Shown here: positions 43,123 to 50,056 of the stretch, piece by piece
Layout: every line of letters begins with the position of its first letter
Numbering within the stretch: the first letter of the stretch is position 1
Origin: Desulfarculales bacterium UBA702
GTDB lineage: Bacteria; Desulfobacterota; Syntrophobacteria; Syntrophobacterales; Syntrophobacteraceae
Direction: 5' to 3'
Assembly: GCA_002298165.1 (NCBI GenBank)
Contig: DBMI01000115.1
Location: 145,744-209,743, forward strand
DNA length: 64,000 nt
Notes under the pieces: generated by a model
What the model saw: the letters and a program-made list of their open reading frames with translations, nothing else
The model's database searches: none
Told to the model about the DNA's origin: nothing
Position numbers and translations under genes: made by a program

Positions 43123-46100
43123 ATGGATACCAAAAAAGATGGACCCTTGGGTTCCGTGATGGTGGTGGGCGGAGGCATTGCCGGCATTCAGGCCGCCCTG
43201 GACCTGGCCAATACGGGATATTACGTCTACATGGTCGAGAAATCTCCGGCCATAGGCGGCGTAATGTCCCAGTTGGACAAGACCTTTCCCACAAACGACT
43301 GCGCCATGTGCATCATCTCCCCCAAGCTGGTCGAACTGGGCAGACATCTTAATGTCAAGCTGCTTACGGTTTCCGAAGTCGAAGGTATTGAGGGCCAGGC
43401 GGGCCGGTTCACAGTCACGGTCAAGCAGCGTGCGCGCTACGTTGACATGGAAAAGTGCATTGCGTGCGGCCTCTGCGCTGAAAAATGCCCCAAGAAGGTG
43501 GACAACGAATACAACCAGGGAATGAGCCAGAGAAAGGCCATCTACGTCAAGTACCCTCAGGCAGTCCCGCTCAAGTATTCCATTGACGAGGCAAACTGCA
43601 TTTATCTCGAAAAGGGGAAATGCAGGGCCTGCGAGAAGCTCTGCCCGGCTGGAGCGGTGGATTTCAGCCAGAAAGACAGGACCCACAATATCGAGGTCGG
43701 CGCCGTCATCCTTTCCCCGGGGTTTCAGACCTGCGATGCCAAGTCACTGGTCGAACTTTACGGCCATAATCCCAACGTAGTCACCAGCCTGGAGTTCGAA
43801 CGCCTGCTTAGCGCGACCGGTCCCACTCAGGGTCACCTGGTCCGCCCGTCGGACCACAAGGAGCCCAAAAAGATAGCCTGGCTGCAATGCGTTGGATCCC
43901 GCGACCAACATAGAAAAGGTGCTCACAGCTATTGCTCAGGCGTTTGCTGTATGTACGCAATAAAGGAGGCCATGGTCGCCAAGGAGCATTGCCAGGACCC
44001 ACTTGATACGGCCGTTTTCTATATGGACATGCGCACCTACGGCAAGGATTTCGAAAAATACTACAACCGAGCCCGTGATGAGCAAGGCGTACGCTTCATC
44101 CGCTCTCGTGTATACAATGTCGAAGCAGTCTCCGGAAGCGATGACCTGCTCATTCAATATGCCTCCGAGGCCGGCGAACAGGCCGAAAATCATCCCGAAA
44201 TAATCGTTCATCAGGAACAATTCGACATGGTGGTACTCTCAGTCGGGGTCGAAACTCAACCTGAGACAGTCGAGCTTGCGAAAAAGCTCGGGGTTAAACT
44301 CACCGAGCACAATTTCGCCGAAACCGGCCCATTTACACCCGTAAGCACTTCCAGGCCCGGCATATACGTATGCGGTCTTTTCCAGGGGCCAAAAGACATC
44401 CCCTTCTCGGTAATGGAAGCAAGCGCCGCGGCATGCGCCGCGGAGATCGATCTGGCCCCCGCCCGCGGTACCCAGGTAAAGACCCGCTCGGTTCCACCCG
44501 AACAGGAAATCTCCGATCAGGAACCTAGAATAGGCGTCTTTGTCTGCAACTGCGGCATCAATATCGCCTCCGTAGTAGATGTCAAAGCTGTGATGGCCTA
44601 CGCCGCGACTCTTCCAAACGTCGTCTATTCTCAGGAATACCTTTTCACTTGCTCGCAGGACACCCAGGAGAAGGTGAAGCAGACCATACTTGAGCACAAG
44701 CTGAACCGGGTCGTCGTTGCGGCCTGTTCGCCCCGCACACACGAGCCGCTTTTCCAGGAAACGATGAAAGATTGCGGCCTGAACAAATACCTCTTCGAAA
44801 TGGCAAACATCCGTGACCAGGATTCCTGGGTCCACCAGAAAGAACCTGGTCCGGCAACCGATAAAGCGAAGGACCTGGTCAGAATGGCCGTTGCCAGGGC
44901 CGGTCTGCTAAAGCCTCTTACTGAAAAGCCCCTCGTGATCAACCAGCGCGCGCTGGTCGTGGGAGGGGGCGTAGCCGGGATGAACGCCGCCCTGGGTCTT
45001 GCCCGGCAAGGATTTGAAGCCGTAATCGTCGAAAGGGAGCCTCGGCTTGGCGGAATGTCCAGACACGTATCTCAGACATTAGAAGGCCTCGATGTCCAGG
45101 AGTACGTGGATAAACTCACTCAGGAAGTTAAAGATGCGGGAATCGAGGTCCTGGTCGGATCTCGCCTCGCAGGGCTTTCGGGCTATAAGGGTAACTTCCT
45201 TTCCACGGTGGATACCGGCAACGGCACCCACAAAGAAATTACCCATGGCGCCGTAGTCGTCGCAACCGGCGCGCGCGAGTATAAGCCCAGGGAATTCGGC
45301 TACGGCGAATCAGACCGCGTATTGACCCAGCTCGATTTGGACAGACTCATCATGGAACATCCGGAAAGGGTTTCCAAATGGCAGCGGGTTATAATGATTC
45401 AGTGCGTGGGGTCACGGAACAAAGACAATCCGAACTGCAGCAAGATTTGCTGCCAGGGAGCGGTAAAGCACGCCCTTCGGCTAAAGAAAATGAATCCCGA
45501 GATTGACGTGATCGTCCTTTTTCGCGACATGCGAATGTACGGCGTGCTCGAAGACCACTATACGCTGGCCCGAAAAGAAGGGGTCCTCTTTGTTCGCTAT
45601 GACGAAAAAGACCAGCCGGAAGTAACGCTCGGCGGCTCTGGAATAGAGATTGCCTTCAATGACCTCGTACTTGGACGCAGGGTGTCACTTGGCGCTGATG
45701 CCATAGTGCTCGGTGCTGCAACGCTTGCCGAGGATAACGAGCAACTTGCGACCATGCTCAAGGTCCCGCGCAACGCGGAGGGATTCTTTATCGAAGCACA
45801 CGCAAAGCTGCGCCCGGTGGATTTTGCTTCCGAAGGAATCTACCTGTGCGGAACGGCTCACGGACCGAAGCCGATAAGCGAGAGCGTGGCACAGGCGATG
45901 GCCGCTGCCGCCAGAGCGGCAGCTTTCCTGTCTAACAAGGAAATGACTGTCGGCGGTGTTGTTGCACAGGTCGAACCTTCGCTTTGCGCCGCTTGCCTTG
46001 TTTGCGTTCGAAATTGCCCCTATGGGGTGCCGAGAATAGATCCCGAAAAGGGAGTGTCCGAAATCAACGAAGCCCTCTGCCAGGGCTGCGGGACGTGCGT

Positions 46101-46194
46101 GTCCGAATGTCCCGCCAAGGCGATCCGCCTGGGCCATTACCAGGACGATCAGATCATGATCAAAGTGGATGCCCTTCTGGAAGGAGTTGTGTAA
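43123..46194 (+). CDS. hdrA: HdrA-like flavoprotein, double-length
   Basis: 1023 residues, about 1.6 times the classical HdrA. It contains two HdrA-type halves. The first has MVVGGGIAGIQAALDLANTG for FAD, NDCAMCIISPKLVELG, two [4Fe-4S] groups (CIACGLCAEKCPKKV; CIYLEKGKCRACEKLCPAG) and WLQCVGSRD. The second has GVFVCNCGINIASVVDVKAV, a second FAD motif (VVGGGVAGMNAALGLARQGF), MIQCVGSRNKDNPNCSKICC and a terminal ferredoxin (CAACLVCVRNCP; CQGCGTCVSECP). HdrA proteins are the flavin-based electron-bifurcating core of heterodisulfide-reductase complexes. ATG 43123 follows AGAGGTG; TTG 43120 is rejected. No hdrB or hdrC follows; mvhD starts directly at its stop. Confidence 0.93.
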   Translation: MDTKKDGPLGSVMVVGGGIAGIQAALDLANTGYYVYMVEKSPAIGGVMSQLDKTFPTNDCAMCIISPKLVELGRHLNVKLLTVSEVEGIEGQAGRFTVTVKQRARYVDMEKCIACGLCAEKCPKKVDNEYNQGMSQRKAIYVKYPQAVPLKYSIDEANCIYLEKGKCRACEKLCPAGAVDFSQKDRTHNIEVGAVILSPGFQTCDAKSLVELYGHNPNVVTSLEFERLLSATGPTQGHLVRPSDHKEPKKIAWLQCVGSRDQHRKGAHSYCSGVCCMYAIKEAMVAKEHCQDPLDTAVFYMDMRTYGKDFEKYYNRARDEQGVRFIRSRVYNVEAVSGSDDLLIQYASEAGEQAENHPEIIVHQEQFDMVVLSVGVETQPETVELAKKLGVKLTEHNFAETGPFTPVSTSRPGIYVCGLFQGPKDIPFSVMEASAAACAAEIDLAPARGTQVKTRSVPPEQEISDQEPRIGVFVCNCGINIASVVDVKAVMAYAATLPNVVYSQEYLFTCSQDTQEKVKQTILEHKLNRVVVAACSPRTHEPLFQETMKDCGLNKYLFEMANIRDQDSWVHQKEPGPATDKAKDLVRMAVARAGLLKPLTEKPLVINQRALVVGGGVAGMNAALGLARQGFEAVIVEREPRLGGMSRHVSQTLEGLDVQEYVDKLTQEVKDAGIEVLVGSRLAGLSGYKGNFLSTVDTGNGTHKEITHGAVVVATGAREYKPREFGYGESDRVLTQLDLDRLIMEHPERVSKWQRVIMIQCVGSRNKDNPNCSKICCQGAVKHALRLKKMNPEIDVIVLFRDMRMYGVLEDHYTLARKEGVLFVRYDEKDQPEVTLGGSGIEIAFNDLVLGRRVSLGADAIVLGAATLAEDNEQLATMLKVPRNAEGFFIEAHAKLRPVDFASEGIYLCGTAHGPKPISESVAQAMAAAARAAAFLSNKEMTVGGVVAQVEPSLCAACLVCVRNCPYGVPRIDPEKGVSEINEALCQGCGTCVSECPAKAIRLGHYQDDQIMIKVDALLEGVV

Positions 46195-46632
46195 ATGGAG
46201 AACTTTGAACCGGTAATCGTTGCATTCTGCTGCACTTACTGAGCTTACTCGGCTGCGGACCTGGCAGGTTCGATGCGACTGAGTTATCCGAGCAATATTC
46301 GGATCGTGAAAATGCCGTGCACCGGCAGGGTGGCAATCATCCACCTTATGAAAGCGCTTGAGAAGGGGGCGGACGGTGTCTTCGTGGCCGGATGCCTCGA
46401 AGGCGACTGCCATTATCAGGCCGGCAACCTGAGGGCGAGAAAGCGTGTCGCCTACGTCCAGGAATTGCTGAAAAGTATCGGCATGGAGCCCGAGCGGGTT
46501 GCCATGTACAACCTGTCGGCCGGCCAAGGTCCGCGGTTTGCTGAAATCTGCCGCGAAATGACCGAAAGAGTCCGGCAACTCGGCCCCAACCCCACCAGGA
46601 AAAATGGGGAAAGAAAGGAGAAAGCGGCATGA
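46195..46632 (+). CDS. mvhD: MvhD-type hydrogenase/Hdr-linking Fe-S subunit, selenoprotein (Sec16)
   Basis: A 145-residue protein obscured by an in-frame TGA at 46240-46242, so it is easily mis-called as starting at ATG 46273. The complete reading is MENFEPVIVAFCCTYUAYSA, then ADLAGSMRLSYPSNIRIVKM and PCTGRVAIIHLMK. It matches the MvhD/VhuD fold (FCCNWCSYAGADLAG-like) with Sec in place of the Cys after CC-x-x. Another Cys pair is GCLEGDCHYQ. MvhD normally carries a [2Fe-2S] and passes electrons to HdrA. The ATG begins one base after the hdrA stop and the gene overlaps metV by 4 nt (ATGA). VhuD of methanogens is also a known Sec protein, which supports the reading. Confidence 0.92.
46240..46272 (+). 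promoter_or_regulatory. UGA(Sec) codon and SECIS-like hairpin in mvhD
   Basis: Fourteen nt after UGA begins GGACCU-GGC-AGGUUC (46257-46271), a 6-bp stem (one G-U) extendable by C14-G30, with loop GGC at +21 to +23. The loop position and GG start are the same as in the selD element. A bulged U below the stem is less obvious here than in selD. Confidence 0.7.
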
Positions 46633-47297
46633 TAATGGCCAAGCCCAAACCAATTCAGGAAATAATAAATGTAATAAAGGGCTTCGACAAAGTTCTTCTG
46701 GCGGGCTGCAATGGATGCGTAGCAGTATGCGAAGCAGGCGGCCTCAAGGAAGTGGAAATACTCGCATCGGCTCTTCGCATGTATTTCGCCAACCAGAACC
46801 AAACAATTCAAATAGACGAAGTGAGTCTCACCCGACAGTGCGACAAGGAATACCTTGCGGAAATAAAGGAAATGGTCCCCAATTACGGGGCGATCCTGTC
46901 GATAGCCTGCGGCGCGGGCGTGCAGTTCATGGCCGAGATGTACTCAGAAAAACCTGTCTTCCCCGGAGTCAACACAAATTTCATTGGCGTTACTCTGGAA
47001 AAGGGCGTCTGGAGCGAGCGCTGCGCGGCCTGCGGCGAATGCATTCTGGCAAGCACTGGCGGCATCTGTCCGGTTGCAAGGTGCTCGAAAAGGATGCTAA
47101 ACGGCCCGTGCGGAGGATCTTCGAACGGAAAGTGCGAAGTGAGCAAGGAAACCGATTGCGGGTGGCATCTGATCTACGAACGCCTTAAAACCCTTGGCCA
47201 GCTCCAGCGCTTCTCAGTTCCGAATGACCCGAAAGATTGGACCACGAGCCGGGATGGAGGACCTCGCAAGATCATAAAGGAGGTGTCGCAAGCATGA
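46629..47297 (+). CDS. metV: MetV-type zinc/Fe-S subunit of methylene-THF reductase
   Basis: 222 residues of the methylene-tetrahydrofolate reductase C-terminal (MTHFR_C, MetV) family, needed as MetF partner in acetogens. It has two Cys clusters: CNGCVAVCEAGGLKEVEILA near the N-terminus and a C-terminal block CAACGECILASTGGICPVAR, CSKRMLNGPCGG, CEVSKETDCGW for [4Fe-4S] and zinc sites. The start overlaps the mvhD stop (ATGA), and the stop overlaps the next ATG, so the four genes hdrA-mvhD-metV-metF are translated as one block. In Moorella-type operons this subunit links MetF to Hdr/Mvh proteins. Confidence 0.92.
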   Translation: MIMAKPKPIQEIINVIKGFDKVLLAGCNGCVAVCEAGGLKEVEILASALRMYFANQNQTIQIDEVSLTRQCDKEYLAEIKEMVPNYGAILSIACGAGVQFMAEMYSEKPVFPGVNTNFIGVTLEKGVWSERCAACGECILASTGGICPVARCSKRMLNGPCGGSSNGKCEVSKETDCGWHLIYERLKTLGQLQRFSVPNDPKDWTTSRDGGPRKIIKEVSQA

Positions 47298-48226
47298 ACA
47301 CGTTAACGCCCAGCAACCTGGAAAAAGTCCTCGCGGCGGGTCACTTCGCCGTAACATCGGAATGCGGCCCCCCTCGAAGCCCCGATATGGCCATAGTGGA
47401 TGAAAAAGTGAAAGAGGTTGGCCCATACGTTGACGCAATCAACGTGACCGACAACCAGACCGCCGTGGTGCGCGTCTCAAGCCTTGCCTCATGCATCAGG
47501 ATAAAACAACTCGGGTACGACCCGATCCTTCAGATGACGACCCGCGACCGGAACCGCATCGGCCTGCAAAGCGACCTGCTTGGTGCCGGAGCCTGGGAGA
47601 TCAATAACGTGCTCTGCCTCACGGGCGATCATCAAAGTTTCGGCGATCATCCCAACGCCGCAAACGTATTTGACCTTGACTCCACACAGCTTATCGGAGT
47701 CGTCAAAAAGATGCGCGACGACCAAAAGCTGATAAACGGATTCGAGATGACAAAATCTTTGCGCATGTTCATCGGGGCCGCCGAAAACCCGTTTGCCGAT
47801 CCCTTCGAGATTCGCGTGATGCGCACCGCCAAAAAGGTGGCCGCCGGCTGCCAGTTCATCCAGACACAATGCATCTACAACATGGATAAATTCAAGCTCT
47901 GGATGAAGGGCCTTGTCGATGCAGGTATACACGAAAAATGCGCCATTCTTGCCGGCATCACCCCGATGAAATCGATAGGTATGGCGCGGTATATGAAAGC
48001 CAAGGTCCCCGGAATGGACGTCCCGGAAGATATAATAAAAAGGCTCCAGGGCGTCCCCAAGGAGAAGGTGGCCGACGAAGGAATAAAAATGGCTATCGAG
48101 CAGATCGAGGAACTAAAACAAGTCCCTGGGATACGCGGTTTCCACATTATGGCTATCGAGTGGGAAGAAAAAGTGCAGGAAATTGTTAAAGGCGCCGGGT
48201 TGTATCCAAGGCCGAAAATGGATTAG
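47294..48226 (+). CDS. metF: Methylenetetrahydrofolate reductase (MetF)
   Basis: Interconverts 5,10-methylene-THF and 5-methyl-THF in the methyl branch. ATG 47294 sits behind a perfect AAGGAGGTG and overlaps the metV stop; the longer frame from 47237 is rejected. The 310-residue FAD-binding TIM barrel shows FAVTSECGPPRSPDMAIVDE (Glu, the flavin/proton site), AINVTDNQTAVVRVSSLA, GYDPILQMTTRDRNRIGLQS, NVLCLTGDHQSFGDHP, GCQFIQTQCIYNMDKFKLWM and AGITPMKSIGMARYM. Its closest relative in the window is the second metF (57087-57983). A terminator follows. Confidence 0.95.
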   Translation: MNTLTPSNLEKVLAAGHFAVTSECGPPRSPDMAIVDEKVKEVGPYVDAINVTDNQTAVVRVSSLASCIRIKQLGYDPILQMTTRDRNRIGLQSDLLGAGAWEINNVLCLTGDHQSFGDHPNAANVFDLDSTQLIGVVKKMRDDQKLINGFEMTKSLRMFIGAAENPFADPFEIRVMRTAKKVAAGCQFIQTQCIYNMDKFKLWMKGLVDAGIHEKCAILAGITPMKSIGMARYMKAKVPGMDVPEDIIKRLQGVPKEKVADEGIKMAIEQIEELKQVPGIRGFHIMAIEWEEKVQEIVKGAGLYPRPKMD

Positions 48227-48266
48227 CCTAAAAATCGAGCATATTTCCTCTGCATAAACAAATATT

Positions 48267-48301
48267 GCCCCTCAGCGCAATGCTCCTGAGGGGCTTTTTA
48301 T
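48267..48301 (+). terminator. Intrinsic terminator after the hdrA-metF operon
   Basis: GCCCCTCAG (48267-48275) pairs with CTGAGGGGC (48286-48294), then TTTTTATT. It lies 41 nt beyond the metF stop. Confidence 0.92.
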
Positions 48302-48404
48302 TCTCTGATGATGTTAATTAAGAAATTAGCCAGCCTGAAAGTCGGTCTATTCGCCCTGGATGAGGAGTTCCCTTTTTCCTCATCTTCCTGTCCGATCTGG
48401 GGAA

Positions 48405-48436
48405 CTCAAAGAAAACCAGGCGCAGTATGCGCCTGG
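48405..48436 (-). terminator. Intrinsic terminator of the TIGR03118 gene
   Basis: Perfect palindrome CCAGGCGCA-GTA-TGCGCCTGG (48416-48436); read on the minus strand it is followed by TTTTC. It lies about 77 nt past the stop of the minus-strand gene. Confidence 0.85.
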
Positions 48437-48512
48437 GAGGTATATTGTCTGGGCCCAAAGAGGGTAATTAAAGAAGCGTTACCATGACAAAGGCTTACAC
48501 TCTTTTTGCTCG

Positions 48513-49604
48513 TCAAAAGGGTGGAAAAGGCCGCAGGTAACCAAAAAGCCCGTTGGCTTCATGGTTGATTCCAGCCGTAAAATACAAAACCGGTCTCGAA
48601 AGGACACCAGCAGCGTTGGCCTGTGCCGCAATGCTCCCGAAATCCAGCCCCCAGAGCCCGTCTATTACGATCTCAGTTCCTTTCAAATCTGTTAGCTGGC
48701 CCAGGAAATTGCCATCTACGTCAAATGCATTGATGTGCCCGTCACCGAAATTGCCTACCAATATGGCATTACTGAATGTGCCGAACCGGTCCGGTGAAGA
48801 AGCAAGTCCCCACGGTGAGTTGAGGGTGGCTTGAGAGGCAAACCTTTTGACGAAAGTTCCACTCGTATCGAAAACATCGACAAAACCGTTTCCCGCACCG
48901 GCAACATCATCATGCTTATTTACATCCTGCATAGCATAGGTCACGTAGAGGCTTCCGCCAATGTTGCGGATGCCAAAAGGCGCAAAACCTGCAGGGACAG
49001 TGTCATCGGTAAATGATTTCACGAATGCGAAGTTTTCATCATAAATCTCCACCACACCATCGTGAAAGTTCGTTACGTAGATAAAATTACTTCCCCCGCT
49101 CTGCCCTACGGCGATTCCCTTGTAAACTGCGCCTGAGGCGGAATTATCGACAGCGACAACGGCATCAGCGGGAGCAACAGTCGAGTTCCAGCCGAGGATT
49201 GTGCCGTCTTCTGTAGCAAAAATAAAGCGGCTGGCCTCGGAAACACCATTAGCTGTAATAACAAAGCCCAACGTGTCATTTAAGGCTAAACCCGTAGGTG
49301 CGCCTTGACCAACGCCCCCAGGGCCAGGAATTTTTACAATCAGGGGAAACGGTATTCCGTCGGGGTGGTAAACAGTGGAATTACCTGTTCCATTATCCGA
49401 GACCCAAATCCTCCCGGTGGGAAGAACGGAAAGGCCCCAGGGGTTGACCAGATTAGGATCGGTGAACCGGGCTGCAACAGCACCATCTGAAACCAGATCC
49501 ACCTCCCTGTAGCCTTGCGAGGGAACCGCAACCCTTGCGACAGCAACAAGACCCGTTGTCAGAATCAAGGCAAATGCCATAAAAGCAATATAAGTTTTTT
49601 TCAT
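48513..49604 (-). CDS. Secreted TIGR03118-family (NHL/beta-propeller-like) protein
   Basis: 363 residues after choosing ATG 49604, which has AGAAGGAG directly upstream; the in-frame start at 49643 is rejected. The N-terminus is a Sec signal peptide (MKKTYIAFMAFALILTTGLV, then AVARVAVPS). The mature part repeats blade-like strands with signatures of the TIGR03118 family: VDLVSDGAVAARFTDPNLVN followed by PWGLSVLPTGRIWVSDNGTG, NFIYVTNFHDGVVEIYDENF, GAGNGFVDVFDTSGTFVKRF, LNSPWGLASSPDRFG, GDGHINAFDVDGNFLGQL and GLWGLDFG. Probably an exported propeller protein with unknown ligand. It is isolated between two metVF operons. Confidence 0.88.
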   Translation of the reverse strand: MKKTYIAFMAFALILTTGLVAVARVAVPSQGYREVDLVSDGAVAARFTDPNLVNPWGLSVLPTGRIWVSDNGTGNSTVYHPDGIPFPLIVKIPGPGGVGQGAPTGLALNDTLGFVITANGVSEASRFIFATEDGTILGWNSTVAPADAVVAVDNSASGAVYKGIAVGQSGGSNFIYVTNFHDGVVEIYDENFAFVKSFTDDTVPAGFAPFGIRNIGGSLYVTYAMQDVNKHDDVAGAGNGFVDVFDTSGTFVKRFASQATLNSPWGLASSPDRFGTFSNAILVGNFGDGHINAFDVDGNFLGQLTDLKGTEIVIDGLWGLDFGSIAAQANAAGVLSRPVLYFTAGINHEANGLFGYLRPFPPF

Positions 49605-50056
49605 TTTTTCTCCTTCTGAATAAAAACTTAAATACCATGACATTTGAAAGCTATAAGTGGCATCAGCTCACCTTGTTACCCTCCGACGACTACCTGTAGA
49701 GGCTGATCAGCATACAGGCATCTCCCCTACTCTGTTCAACCCCTTGCGTAATCAACATTCGAGCGTTTACCTTTTACCGCTTGAGCAGGTTTTCGTAGTC
49801 TCAGTCATTGTCGGGGAATTCACATTTTGATCGGCTTGCCTCAAAATTGCACAAAATTACGGTTGAATTGCTTTTTTAGGCATGGTAAGGTGGCTCTGTC
49901 CCGAGACTTTACCAGCTCATAATCTATCCAACTTCTCCGTTTCCTGTCTTCTTGTAGCAAAATGGGACATGACAGGGTTTCGCCTGTCTCACCTCTTCAA
50001 TCTCATCCAAAACTTATTATTCCTTCGAAAACCCTTCCATCTTCAGGAGGGAGCCC
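49605..50056. other. Divergent gap between the TIGR03118 gene and the NuoG/FdhA-like gene
   Basis: About 450 nt without an ORF. On the minus strand two small inverted repeats are visible (CCTGTA with TACAGG, and ATCAGC with GCTGAT near 49650-49715). I considered a c-di-GMP (GEMM) riboswitch for the secreted protein but the core sequences are absent. An AGGAGGG ribosome-binding site at 50044-50051 serves the plus-strand TTG start. Confidence 0.4.

Noticed and set aside
45685..46653. 322-codon antisense frame over hdrA/mvhD
   Set aside because: Shadow of two well-supported genes; no start signal.
49605..50056. c-di-GMP (GEMM) riboswitch before the TIGR03118 gene
   Set aside because: The conserved GEMM core sequences are missing; only short inverted repeats remain.
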